From positions 744,001 through 808,000 of the forward strand of contig CAVZAA010000002.1 of assembly GCA_963773105.1 (NCBI GenBank): a DNA stretch of 64,000 nt, read 5' to 3'. This stretch comes from Trebonia sp963773105. GTDB taxonomy: Bacteria; Actinomycetota; Actinomycetes; Streptosporangiales; Streptosporangiaceae. This document shows, piece after piece, positions 20,434 through 29,120 of the stretch; the stretch's first letter is position 1; each line of letters starts with the position of its first letter. The position numbers were made by a program, and so were the translations under genes. Below the pieces are notes generated by a model. The model saw only the letters and a program-made list of their open reading frames with translations. It did not search any database and was not told where the DNA came from.

Positions 20434-21253
20434 ATGAAGGTCGTACTGTTCTGCGGTGGTTTCGGCATGCGGATGCGGGACGGGATCACGAACGCCCCCA
20501 AGCCCATGGCCATGGTCGGCGACCGGCCGCTGCTCTGGCATGTGATGCGCTACTACGCCCACTACGGGCACACCGACTTCGTGCTCTGCCTGGGCTACGG
20601 GGCCTCGGCGGTGAAGGATTTCTTCCTCACCTATGACGAGACCCGGTCCAACGATTTCGTCCTCGCCGGCGCCGACCGCCAGGTGGAGCTGTTCAAGACC
20701 GATATCTCGGACTGGCGGATCACGTTCGTCGATACCGGCCTGCACTCCGCGATCGGCGAACGGCTTCGCCGCGTCCGTCGTTTCGTGCAGGACGAGGAGA
20801 TGTTCCTCGCGAACTACGCGGACGTCTTCACCAACGCGGAGCTGCCGGACATGATCTCGCGGTTCGCCGCCTCCGAGGCGGTGGTCAGCCTGCTCGCCGT
20901 GCCCCCAACCTCGTCGCACCACGTCGTGGAGATCGGCGACAGCGGGCTGATCACCCAGGTAACGCCCGTCCAGGACCTGCGTCAGTGGGAGAACGGCGGC
21001 TTCTTCGTGCTGCGTCAGGAGATATTCGATCACCTGAAGGAGGGAGAGGACCTCGTCGGCGACGCGATCGTCCGGCTGATCCCGCAGGGCCGCGTCCTCG
21101 CCTACCCGTACAAGGGGTACTGGTCGCCGGCCGAACACCGTCAAGGAGCGCGCCGCCATGGAGGAGATGTACGCGCAGGGCAACTGCCCGTGGATGATCT
21201 GGGACCCCGAGCGTTCCGGGCAGCTGCCCGCAGACGTGTCGGCCCAGTCATGA
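20434..21253 (+). CDS. glucose-1-phosphate cytidylyltransferase-like nucleotidyltransferase (apparent frameshift near the C-terminus)
   Basis: Homologous to RfbF (CTP:glucose-1-phosphate cytidylyltransferase). Features are the nucleotide loop LFCGGFGMRMRDG, PKPMAMVGDRPLLWHVMRYY, the VDTG motif, metal-binding NYADVFTNAEL and ENGGFFVL. ATG 20434 follows AAGGAG. As read, the frame runs into the next gene as a false fusion. An extra A at 21134-21135 explains it: without it the protein ends with SPADTVKERAAMEEMY and NCPWMIWDP, the expected family C-terminus, at TGA 21251-21253. That stop overlaps the next ATG as ATGA. The G-x-G-x-R loop is a slight variant, so the nucleotide (CTP or another) is not certain. 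Confidence 0.85.
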
Positions 21254-21897
21254 TCTCGCTGCCACTCGCGGCCCCCGGGGACCGCCCGCTGTCGGTGCTC
21301 GCTCTCGGCGCGCATCCGGACGACATCGAGATCGCGGCGGGCGGCACCCTGCTCACCCTGGCCGCGCGCCATCCGGGCCTGCAGGTGAGATACGTGCTGC
21401 TGACGGGGAATGGGGAGCGCCAGCAGGAGGCGCGGGCAGCCGCGCGCGCTTTCACGCCGGGCGCTGACCTCGCCATTGAGCTGCACGACCTGCCCGAGGG
21501 ACGGCTGCCCGCGGTCTGGGGACAGGTCAAGGAGATCATCGAGGCGGAGGCGCGCTCGCTTCGCCCCGACCTGATCCTCGCGCCGTCGGCCGGCGATGCG
21601 CACCAGGACCACGCGACCATTGCCGAGCTGGTGCCGACTGCCTTCAGGGACCAGCTGTACCTCGGGTACGAGATCCCGAAATGGGACGGCGACATGACCC
21701 GTCCCAACACGTACTTTCCGCTGACCGACGACATCGCCCGGCAGAAGGTCGAGCTGCTCGACAAGTGCTATCCGTCCCAGCGCGGTCGCGACTGGTGGGG
21801 CGAGGAGACGTTCCTGGCACTCGGGCGGCTGCGCGGAATGGAATGCCGCGCCCGCTATGCGGAGGCATTTACCGTCACGAAGCAAGTCGTCCAGTAG
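21250..21897 (+). CDS. PIG-L/LmbE family deacetylase
   Basis: 215 residues from ATG 21250. The zinc-binding AHPDDIE motif is at about residue 23 (LALGAHPDDIEIAAGG). The second metal-site motif is DAHQDHATIAEL near residue 120. Family members remove acetyl groups from N-acetylated sugars or related small molecules, releasing an amine. Translation is coupled to the nucleotidyltransferase by an ATGA overlap. In EPS loci such genes accompany amino-sugar modification; the actual substrate is not shown by the sequence. Confidence 0.88.
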   Translation: MISLPLAAPGDRPLSVLALGAHPDDIEIAAGGTLLTLAARHPGLQVRYVLLTGNGERQQEARAAARAFTPGADLAIELHDLPEGRLPAVWGQVKEIIEAEARSLRPDLILAPSAGDAHQDHATIAELVPTAFRDQLYLGYEIPKWDGDMTRPNTYFPLTDDIARQKVELLDKCYPSQRGRDWWGEETFLALGRLRGMECRARYAEAFTVTKQVVQ

Positions 21898-21926
21898 TTG
21901 ATCGGATACAAGCTCTTGAGGATGCT

Positions 21927-22847
21927 ATGCCAGCCTTTCTTACCAATCCAGACATTCCAGCGGCCGACCTGCGGCAGCGGATCTACTCCGGGGACCTGAT
22001 CATCCTCACCCGGCTGCGCGCCCTTGCCGAGTTCGTCGATTACATGCGGGACGAGCTGGCTAGGCTCTTCGCACCGTACGACCCGGAGCACGCGCACGAA
22101 TATATCGAGCCCGTCGAGATGGCAAAGCTCCTCGGGGAATGGAAGCCCCGATGGATTCATGCCAAGCGCTCCCGAGAGCTGGTCCGCGCGATTATCGCCG
22201 AGGCCGGGTTCGAGCCCACCTACACCCACTACGATGTGCCGAAACCGCGAACCTCATTCCCCGTCGGGCATCTCACGACGGGGATCGCCTTCGCCTTCCC
22301 CTGGCATCGGGACGTCTGGTACAGCGCCCCGGCGCAGCAGATCAACTGGTGGCTGCCGGTCTTCCCGGTGAGGGAGACCAACGCCATGAGCTTCGACCTG
22401 GCGAGCTTCGCTCAGGCGGTGCCGAACACGTCCGGCGATTTCGACTACTACGAGAACAACGCCCGCCGGTTCAGCACGGCCCAGTCCGTGGGCAAGGAAT
22501 CCCAGGCGCGGCCGCGAGCGATCGATCACACGCCGGGCGTGGACGTCATCCCCCTGCCGGCTCCCGGTGAGGTCCTGCTCTTCTCCGGCGCCCAGCTGCA
22601 CACATCCATCCCCAACACCTCCGGGCTGGCTAGGTACAGCGTCGATTTCCGCACGGTGAGCACCACCGACCTGGACGCGGGCGTCGGCGCGCCGCTGGTG
22701 GACGCCGACTGCACCGGCACCGCCATCCGCGATTTCGTTAGCGTCAAGGACGAGAGCGCCTTCGACGAGGAGACTGTTCGGTCCATCTACGGCCCGCCGC
22801 CGACGGACGCGCTGCTCGTCTTCGGCGGGCCGGACGGCGGGCGCTAG
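21927..22847 (+). CDS. Fe(II)/2-oxoglutarate-dependent oxygenase (phytanoyl-CoA dioxygenase-like)
   Basis: 306 residues from ATG 21927; upstream codons in the same frame belong to the overlapping reading of the PIG-L gene. The iron facial triad can be proposed as His and Asp in FPWHRDVWYS (about residue 130) and His in LFSGAQLHTSIPN (about residue 230). The 2OG-binding Arg would be in ARYSVDFRTVS. It has no membrane segment. In this locus it probably hydroxylates or otherwise oxidises a nucleotide sugar or lipid-linked glycan. It ends 3 bp before the convergent pyruvyl transferase. Confidence 0.72.
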   Translation: MPAFLTNPDIPAADLRQRIYSGDLIILTRLRALAEFVDYMRDELARLFAPYDPEHAHEYIEPVEMAKLLGEWKPRWIHAKRSRELVRAIIAEAGFEPTYTHYDVPKPRTSFPVGHLTTGIAFAFPWHRDVWYSAPAQQINWWLPVFPVRETNAMSFDLASFAQAVPNTSGDFDYYENNARRFSTAQSVGKESQARPRAIDHTPGVDVIPLPAPGEVLLFSGAQLHTSIPNTSGLARYSVDFRTVSTTDLDAGVGAPLVDADCTGTAIRDFVSVKDESAFDEETVRSIYGPPPTDALLVFGGPDGGR

Positions 22848-22850
22848 CGA

Positions 22851-24068
22851 TCAGCGACCCGGGAAGAGCGTGGCGTCGAGCACGGTGAACTGCTCGGAAA
22901 GCTTCGCCGCCAGCTCGGCGTTACGCTCTCCCACCGTTGCCCGGATCTGATCGGCGTTCGTTTCGAGCTTTGCGAACTGCTCGATCAGACGGTCAAAGCT
23001 GATGTCGTTGGCGTGCTGGCAGAACTCAGGCAGCCCCATGTCCTCCATGAGGGAGACGTTCTTGTCCGAGTAGCCCAGGGAAATGGCCGGCTTGCCCAGT
23101 TTCAGCGCGCACATCACGTTGTGGTACCGAGTCGCCACCACCGAGCTCGCGGGGGCCATGGCCGCCATCAGCTCGGCGAACGAGGTTATCTGCTCGGCCA
23201 CGACCCGCCCGGGGGCCAAGGCGGGATGGCTCACGCGCAGGGCGGCGAAAATTTCCGCGACGGCTTCGGCGTCGCCGCTGTCACCCACGAACAAGCGCAC
23301 TTTCCGCCCGTCATCGAGCAGCCACTGGACCAGGCGAGTCATAGTCCCGGTGTAGGAGGCATGGATGTCGTCGGCCCGCGCCCGGTCGTCGTTAGTGCCG
23401 TAGTACGTCATGACGCCGACTCCCACGGTCTGCGGGTCGGCGGTGTCGGTGGGCGCCGGCGGGATGGCGAAGACCAGGTCGGGGAAGACGCGATCCCTTG
23501 ACACGTCGAGGCCGCGCTGCCGCATCGCGTCCAGGGACCTGGCGTCCCGATAGGACCGGTAATAGGCGAGACGGGCAGCCCAGGTAGACAGCCACCGCAC
23601 CGAAGGCTGGTTGATGATGGTTGCCCCGACGCTGACCAGCGCCACCTTGGTACGGAAGATCCGTCCGCACGCGCTCAGCAGAAACAGCGCGTACGGCACG
23701 CCCCACGGATTGATCGGCGTGCTTGCCTCGAGCACGCCCATGCCAGGGACGATCACCACGTCGTGCCGGCGAACCCAGGCTGCGGTGCGGAACGCGTCGA
23801 CTCCCTTCCCGACGGCCTTCAGCGCCTTGGCAGGCAGGCCGGACACGCGCCCCTCGTACTGCCGGGACCACTGCAGGGGGATCGCGTCGATCCCCGCGTC
23901 CGCCATCACCCGCTCCGGGCCCATGCACATGGCGTCGATGGTCGCGTCAGGCTGCGAGCTTCGCAGGTACGCGAGCACCGACTGCATGGAGATGTCATTG
24001 CCGATGTTCCCCGATCCGAGCAGACCGAACAGGCCGACCCGGGGCGCACGGCCGTGGCGCGGGCTCAT
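22851..24068 (-). CDS. polysaccharide pyruvyl transferase family protein
   Basis: 405 residues from ATG 24068. The N-terminus GLFGLLGSGNIGNDISMQSV and the later SSVVATRYHNVMCALKLGKP, followed by ISLGYSDKNVSLMEDMG, are hallmarks of the CsaB/WcaK family. This family adds ketal pyruvate from phosphoenolpyruvate to sugars, giving the polymer negative charge. It overlaps the preceding GT2 gene by ATGA. About 150 extra upstream codons in the open frame are antisense or shadow sequence of the GT2 gene and are excluded. Confidence 0.9.
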   Translation of the reverse strand: MSPRHGRAPRVGLFGLLGSGNIGNDISMQSVLAYLRSSQPDATIDAMCMGPERVMADAGIDAIPLQWSRQYEGRVSGLPAKALKAVGKGVDAFRTAAWVRRHDVVIVPGMGVLEASTPINPWGVPYALFLLSACGRIFRTKVALVSVGATIINQPSVRWLSTWAARLAYYRSYRDARSLDAMRQRGLDVSRDRVFPDLVFAIPPAPTDTADPQTVGVGVMTYYGTNDDRARADDIHASYTGTMTRLVQWLLDDGRKVRLFVGDSGDAEAVAEIFAALRVSHPALAPGRVVAEQITSFAELMAAMAPASSVVATRYHNVMCALKLGKPAISLGYSDKNVSLMEDMGLPEFCQHANDISFDRLIEQFAKLETNADQIRATVGERNAELAAKLSEQFTVLDATLFPGR

Positions 24069-25009
24069 GACAGGCTCTCCCTGCGGCCGGCGACCAGGTC
24101 GTCGACGGAGATGGCGGGCGCGGCCTCGGCCACCGGCTGCGCCGCGGTCACCAGGCGGTGCGGCCTTGCCCGGCGAGTCAGCCACTGCGCGAGGTAGCGG
24201 TAGCATTCCCTTCTTTCCGTCGGCTTCAGCGGAGCGCGCTTGATCATCGCGACGTACGCCCAGACATACTCCGCGAGCAATCGCGGGACGGGGTTCCGCC
24301 ACGGATTCCCGCGCCGCGGGTCCATGTTCGCGCACCGGGCGCGAACGCTCGGGTGGCTGCGCTCCGCCCGCCCCGGATGGTCGCGACGGAAGTACAGCCA
24401 CTCGGGAACCTGGTAGAACGGTCCGTGCAAGGCCAGTTCGGCGATGATCGTCCGGTCCGCGTGGTGGTAGCTCTCCTTCATCGCGGTGCGGAGCAGCACC
24501 TCCTTGCGCATGACGCCCCCGTCGTCGTCACCCCCGCTGTCGGCAAGCAGACTGCGGAATCGTTCCGGCGCGTCCGGCGCGGAGGTGGCCAGCGGGTAGG
24601 AGTTCGCCTGAAACACCGTGCCGTCACCGTCGATCATCGCGGTGAACGAATGCACCAGAACCACCCGCGGATATTCGTCGAGCGCGGCGACGCACTTCTC
24701 CAGCAGGTCCCGGGCGTACAGGTCATCGCCTGCCGCCCACTTGAACAGCTCGCCCCTGGCCCGCTCGACGCAGAAGTTGTGGTTGGGGGCCAGGCCGACG
24801 TTGCGCGGCTGCCTGAAATAGCGGACCCGTGAGTCCAGCTTCTCGAAGCGGCGGCAGATGTCTCCCGTGTCGTCGGTGGATGCGTTGTCGGAGATGATCA
24901 GCTCAAAATCCTCGAAGGTCTGGCCGAGAAGCGCCTCGATCGACTCGGCGACGTAGGCCGACCCGTTGTAGACGGGGAGCCCGACGCTCAGCTTGGGCAC
25001 TGTGGACAT
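24065..25009 (-). CDS. glycosyltransferase family 2
   Basis: 314 residues from ATG 25009, with GGAAGGAACC upstream. It is a GT-A fold enzyme. It starts with KLSVGLPVYNGSAYVAESIE, then FELIISDNASTDDT, then the acidic metal/nucleotide site KWAAGDDLYARDLLEK (about residue 100). A C-terminal helical region contains basic residues. It transfers a sugar from a nucleotide sugar to the growing lipid-linked repeat unit in the cytoplasm; donor and acceptor are not predictable. It lies between the flippase and the pyruvyl transferase on the same strand. Confidence 0.9.
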   Translation of the reverse strand: MSTVPKLSVGLPVYNGSAYVAESIEALLGQTFEDFELIISDNASTDDTGDICRRFEKLDSRVRYFRQPRNVGLAPNHNFCVERARGELFKWAAGDDLYARDLLEKCVAALDEYPRVVLVHSFTAMIDGDGTVFQANSYPLATSAPDAPERFRSLLADSGGDDDGGVMRKEVLLRTAMKESYHHADRTIIAELALHGPFYQVPEWLYFRRDHPGRAERSHPSVRARCANMDPRRGNPWRNPVPRLLAEYVWAYVAMIKRAPLKPTERRECYRYLAQWLTRRARPHRLVTAAQPVAEAAPAISVDDLVAGRRESLS

Positions 25010-25026
25010 GTCCGCAGGTTCCTTCC

Positions 25027-26391
25027 TTATTCGCTGTTGCTGGTACCGGTTGCTGGTGCTGCGGCGCCGGGTGGCTCCGCCGGTCGGCGGAGCCGGGCGT
25101 GATGGCGGGCGCTCGGGACGGTGCCGCCGTGATCGCGCAGGCCGACGCGGAGCAGCCACCAGCACACCCCGGCGCTCAGCCAAGTGGCGAGGGCGGTCCC
25201 CTGCACCGAGCCCACGGCTCCGTCCACGACGGCGCCGATGACGCCGAGCACCACGAAGATGCCTGCCGCGATGAGATTCGCGCGCAGGCTGCGACGCGCG
25301 ACGCCGAGGGCGCGCAGCCCCGCCATCGCGCCGGCGGTGACGCAGGCGCCCATCATCGACAGCGTCAGCCAGATCACTAGGCCGTAGACCGGCTGCCACT
25401 GCTTGGCGTGCAGTAGCAGGGTGCCGAGCCCGCGCGGGAGCGCGAACAGCAGGATCAGGCCCCAGCACAGGGCCAGCATCGACAGCCCCGCGCCGACCAG
25501 GGCACAGTAACGCTGCAAATGCACGGTGGAGCGCTGCAGCATCTGCGTCGCCTCGGGCACGGTGACAAGCGATATGCCCATGAAGATGACGAAGAAGGGC
25601 CCCATGAGCAGGGAGCCCTCCTGGACGTAGCCAACGGCGGTCAGGCCGGCCACGAGACCGACCGCATAGATGCGCAGCTGTCCCGAGCCGCTGCTGGCCG
25701 TGTTCTCGATCAGGTAGCGAGGACCGAGGTCGCGCATCCCCGATAGCCATTCGCCGACCCCGCGCAACCGCGGCACCAGCCGTGCCTGCGCCACCCCGCA
25801 CAGCGCGGCCAGGTTCGCCGTGAGGCCCCACATCAGAACGAACCAGAACACGGTCTGGTGATGCCACAGCCGGAGCCCTTCCAGGGCGACCCCGAGTGCC
25901 ACCGTCCAGATCGTGTCGATCACGAACGCCTTGCTGCCCTTGCCAAGCGCGAAGAAGGAGTAGCGCCAGCTGTCCTGGAGCATCAGCCCGGGCAGCGAGA
26001 CGCCAAGCGCGATGAAGGCAACGCCGGTGGTCCCGGTGGCTATGACGCCGATGATCAGGCAGACGATGCCCAGGATGACGCCGACGAGCGCCGCGGTGGC
26101 GGTGCAGCACTGCACTGCGCGCTTCCAGACCGGGTGCTCGGCGTGGCTGAACCTGACCAGCAGCGGGTCCGTGGCCAGGCCCCGCGACGCGTTCAGCACG
26201 AACGCGTAGGTGACGTAGGCCACGCTGAACGCGCCGAACTGGGCGGCGCCGAGCTCCCGGGCGATGTACAAGCTCATGGCGGCGTTGGAGAGGCTGGACA
26301 TCGCCTGGTCGGCGAGCCCCCAGCTGAAGCGGTGGGCGACTACCCGGGCGCCGCGCGCCGACTCCGGCGCGAGCGCCGGAGTCGGACCCAC
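25027..26391 (-). CDS. Wzx-type oligosaccharide flippase (MOP superfamily)
   Basis: 454 residues and about 12 predicted transmembrane helices. The N-terminus AHRFSWGLADQAMSSLSNAA fits the polysaccharide-export branch. It moves undecaprenyl-linked repeat units across the membrane. The start is uncertain. GTG 26391 has no properly spaced ribosome-binding site. A GTG at 26425, just after the epimerase stop, opens a different frame (MTEADQAAPARSGSDSG) that would need an indel to join. The Pro/Ala-rich C-terminal tail is low complexity. Confidence 0.85.
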   Translation of the reverse strand: MGPTPALAPESARGARVVAHRFSWGLADQAMSSLSNAAMSLYIARELGAAQFGAFSVAYVTYAFVLNASRGLATDPLLVRFSHAEHPVWKRAVQCCTATAALVGVILGIVCLIIGVIATGTTGVAFIALGVSLPGLMLQDSWRYSFFALGKGSKAFVIDTIWTVALGVALEGLRLWHHQTVFWFVLMWGLTANLAALCGVAQARLVPRLRGVGEWLSGMRDLGPRYLIENTASSGSGQLRIYAVGLVAGLTAVGYVQEGSLLMGPFFVIFMGISLVTVPEATQMLQRSTVHLQRYCALVGAGLSMLALCWGLILLFALPRGLGTLLLHAKQWQPVYGLVIWLTLSMMGACVTAGAMAGLRALGVARRSLRANLIAAGIFVVLGVIGAVVDGAVGSVQGTALATWLSAGVCWWLLRVGLRDHGGTVPSARHHARLRRPAEPPGAAAPATGTSNSE

Positions 26392-26426
26392 TCCGGGCGG
26401 GGGCGGCCTGATCCGCCTCGGTCACG

Positions 26427-27482
26427 TCAGGAACGCGGTGACATGGGCGGCAGGCTGCCCTGCGGACGGAGTTGATCGTCCAGGAGACCCTTGTCGAGCA
26501 GTTCGCGAATGCGGCGGAGCCTGACGAACCGTGACGAGGTGAAGTCGTCGTAGGTCAACGCGTACTTCGTGTACGCCGTGAGCAGCTCGCTGATTCCCTC
26601 GCGCACGCTCCACTGCAACCGCAGCGCGGGGAACGTGTCGTTGAGCTTGCTGAAGTCCGCTCGGTAGTTGCGCAGGTCCGGACCCGCTCCGTCGGCGAAC
26701 GTCAGATCCGACCCGGGGACGGCCGCGCGGACCATCTCGGCGACATCGCGGACCTGGACGTTGTCCTCGTCGCGGCCGACGTTGAACGCCTGGTTGTGGA
26801 CCAGCTCGCGCGGCGCCTCCAGCATCGCGAGGAAGGCGCGGCTGATGTCCTCGATGTGGACGAGCGGCCGCCACGGAGTGCCGTCGCTGTAGAGGTGCAC
26901 CTTGCCGGTGGTAAGGGCCACCGCGGTGAGGTTGTTAACCACGATGTCCAGGCGGAGCCGGGTCGATGCGCCGTAGGCGGTGGCGTTGCGCAGGTAGACC
27001 GGGCTGAAGTTGTCGTCCGCGAGCACCGACAGGTCACGTTCGGCGTCCACCTTGCTCTGGCCGTAGGGCGTGACCGGAAACATCTCCGCGTCCTCGGCCA
27101 CGCCCTGGGAGCCGGCCGCGCCGTAGAGGCTGCAGGAGGACGAGAACAGGAAGCGCCCGACGCCCGCTTTCTTGGCCGCCCGGGCCAGGTTGAGGGTTCC
27201 GTCGAGGTTCACCGAGTAGGTGGCGGCCGGGTTGAGGTCCCCCACCGGGTCGTTCGACAGCGCGGCCAGGCAGAGCACCGCATCGTAGCCCGTCAGCTCG
27301 TCAGGGACGACATCCCTCATGTCCCGGGGGCGCTGCCGCCCGCTGCCCTCCAGGGTCGGCCCGAGATCGCAGCCCTCGTACAGGCCGAGGTCGAGTCCGT
27401 CCACGTGGTGGCCGGCGGCGCGCAGAAATGGGGCGAGAACGGCTCCAATGTAGCCACGCTCGCCAGCGACCAGAACTCTCAT
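26427..27482 (-). CDS. NAD-dependent epimerase/dehydratase (extended SDR)
   Basis: 351 residues from ATG 27482, with a GGGGGTAG upstream. The Rossmann loop is VLVAGERGYIGAVLAPFL. The catalytic triad region reads FSSSCSLYGAAGSQG, with TPYGQSKVDAERDL as YxxxK (about residue 150). A substrate-specific segment is GTPWRPLVHIEDISRAFLAM. It is an extended short-chain dehydrogenase acting on a nucleotide sugar (4-epimerisation, dehydration or reduction). In EPS clusters this subgroup often pairs with cytidylyltransferase and C-methyltransferase genes. A decayed copy of its 5' end lies upstream at 27628-27700. Confidence 0.88.
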   Translation of the reverse strand: MRVLVAGERGYIGAVLAPFLRAAGHHVDGLDLGLYEGCDLGPTLEGSGRQRPRDMRDVVPDELTGYDAVLCLAALSNDPVGDLNPAATYSVNLDGTLNLARAAKKAGVGRFLFSSSCSLYGAAGSQGVAEDAEMFPVTPYGQSKVDAERDLSVLADDNFSPVYLRNATAYGASTRLRLDIVVNNLTAVALTTGKVHLYSDGTPWRPLVHIEDISRAFLAMLEAPRELVHNQAFNVGRDEDNVQVRDVAEMVRAAVPGSDLTFADGAGPDLRNYRADFSKLNDTFPALRLQWSVREGISELLTAYTKYALTYDDFTSSRFVRLRRIRELLDKGLLDDQLRPQGSLPPMSPRS

Positions 27483-27627
27483 TACTACCCCCAGTATGTC
27501 TGATTCGTAGTCGTCATTGTTAATGCTCTTCGGAACGCATATGTCCACATCTAGCGAATCCGCAGGTCTATCGATGGCATGTCTAGATTATGAGTGACTG
27601 TAGATACTAGCAATAATCGGACGATAG

Positions 27628-27700
27628 CGGCTCCAATGTAGCCCGTTCTCCGGCGGTCGGCACTTTCATTGCTACCCCGGTATACCTGATCGGTTGTCGG
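27628..27700 (-). pseudogene. decayed duplicate of the 5' end and leader of the epimerase gene
   Basis: The segment aligns with 27440-27512, the first ~14 codons, ribosome-binding region and leader of the epimerase. It begins with an exact 16-base match (CGGCTCCAATGTAGCC). It then conserves GAACGG/GAGCGT, the ATG context (CTTTCATTGCTACCCC against CTCTCATTACTACCCC) and leader bases with about 70 % identity by eye. On the minus strand it starts MKVPTAGERATLE, against MRVLVAGERGYIG in the intact gene. One lost base shifts it out of frame, and it soon meets a stop. No further epimerase sequence follows. Confidence 0.7.
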
Positions 27701-27842
27701 CGTGCCTATTCTAGTAAACCAGTGCGCTCCGGGGAGCGTCTATGTAGCAGTTGGCCCGAGATCGAGGAATCATCCGGTCTTGGCGCGTGCGCGATTGCTG
27801 ATTTGGGGCGTCAGATGACGGCACGGACAACGGGGGAAATAA

Positions 27843-29117
27843 ATGCGAATGGAAACGGCAGAAGCGGACAATCCAAAGCGGAGAACCGAAGGGAAACGAG
27901 TTCTCATCATCGTCCAGAACCTGCCCGTGCCCTTCGACCGCCGGGTATGGCTTGAGTGCCGCGCGCTCGTGACGGCGGGCTACGAGGTCTCGGTGGTGTG
28001 CCCGAAGGGCAAGGGGGACCCCTCGTACGAGGTGCTCGACGGCGTGCGCCTGTACAAGTACCGGCCGTACGCGCCCGGCGGCAGTAAGTTCAGCTTCGTC
28101 ACCGAGTACGCCTATTCGTTCCTGGCGACCGCGTGGCTGACTCTCAAGGCTCGCCGCCGCGGGCGGTTCGCGATCCTGCAGGCCTGCAATCCGCCGGACA
28201 TCTTCTGGCCGATCGCCCTGGTGGCGCGGGCGGCGGACCGGACCAAGTTCGTCTTCGACCATCACGACCTGTGCCCGGAGCTCTTCCAGTCCAGGTTCCC
28301 TGGCGGCCCGAGGCTGCCCTACCGCGGGCTGCTGGCGCTTGAGCGCCGCACCCACCGCACCGCCGATCACGTGATCTCCACCAATGACTCGTATCGCATG
28401 ATCGCCATTAACAGAAGCGGCAAAGCGCCCGCAGACGTGACAGTCGTTCGCACCGGGCCAGATCCGGATAAGTTCAAACACGGCTCGGAAGACCCCGAAC
28501 TGCGGCGCGGGCGGAAATTCCTCGCGGCCTACCTTGGCGTCATGGGACCCCAGGACGGGGTGGATATCGTCGTGCGGGCCGCCGACGTCATTATCCGTGA
28601 GATGGGGCGGGACGACATCGCCTTCACGCTCATCGGCTCCGGCGACTGCTTCGACGAATTGGTCGCGCTGCGGGACGAACTCAAGCTAAACGGGCATGTG
28701 GAGTTCACCGGGCGAGCGCCCGATGATCTGGTCAAGAAGATCCTCTCCACCGCCGACATCGGTCTCTCGCCGGACCCGAGAAATCCGCTCAACGACGTCT
28801 CGACGATGAATAAGACGATGGAGTACATGGCCTTTGAGCTCCCCGTCGTCGCCTTCGACCTGCGAGAGACACGGGTCTCGGCCGGAGCGGCGGCGGTGTA
28901 CGTCACGCCCAATGACGTCCACGAGTACGCCAAGGCGATCGTGCAGCTCATGGACGACGAGGAGGTCCGGGGCCAGCTCGCGAAGATCGGCCGGTCCAGG
29001 GTGGAAGACGAGCTCGCCTGGGCCTACCAGGAACGCGCCTACGTCGGCGTGTACGAGCGGCTAACTCGCCGCCCCCCCGGCAGCGCTTCCGGGACCGCGA
29101 CCGGAGCGGGTGACTGA
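27843..29117 (+). CDS. glycosyltransferase family 4 (WbuB-like)
   Basis: 424 residues from ATG 27843. It has a GT-B fold. The N-terminal domain begins KRVLIIVQNLPVPFDRRVWL (about residue 19), a signature of WbuB-like enzymes. KFVFDHHDLCPELFQSRF follows. The C-terminal nucleotide-binding domain has YLGVMGPQDGVDIVVRA and STMNKTMEYMAFELPVVAFD with the E-x7-E pattern. It builds the EPS repeat unit, typically adding an amino sugar in characterised relatives. It is the first gene of a long plus-strand run to about 43.3 kb, followed by asnB after 3 bp. Confidence 0.92.
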   Translation: MRMETAEADNPKRRTEGKRVLIIVQNLPVPFDRRVWLECRALVTAGYEVSVVCPKGKGDPSYEVLDGVRLYKYRPYAPGGSKFSFVTEYAYSFLATAWLTLKARRRGRFAILQACNPPDIFWPIALVARAADRTKFVFDHHDLCPELFQSRFPGGPRLPYRGLLALERRTHRTADHVISTNDSYRMIAINRSGKAPADVTVVRTGPDPDKFKHGSEDPELRRGRKFLAAYLGVMGPQDGVDIVVRAADVIIREMGRDDIAFTLIGSGDCFDELVALRDELKLNGHVEFTGRAPDDLVKKILSTADIGLSPDPRNPLNDVSTMNKTMEYMAFELPVVAFDLRETRVSAGAAAVYVTPNDVHEYAKAIVQLMDDEEVRGQLAKIGRSRVEDELAWAYQERAYVGVYERLTRRPPGSASGTATGAGD

Positions 29118-29120
29118 GCC

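Noticed and set aside
20434..21897. Apparent single protein fusing a nucleotidyltransferase to a PIG-L deacetylase
   Set aside because: The joining segment is out of frame with both families. Removing one A at 21134-21135 restores the normal nucleotidyltransferase C-terminus and an ATGA overlap with the deacetylase start.
24065..26425. A 786-residue protein joining the flippase region to the GT2 enzyme
   Set aside because: The N-terminal half is the wrong reading frame of the flippase gene; the GT2 enzyme has its own ATG and ribosome-binding site at 25009.
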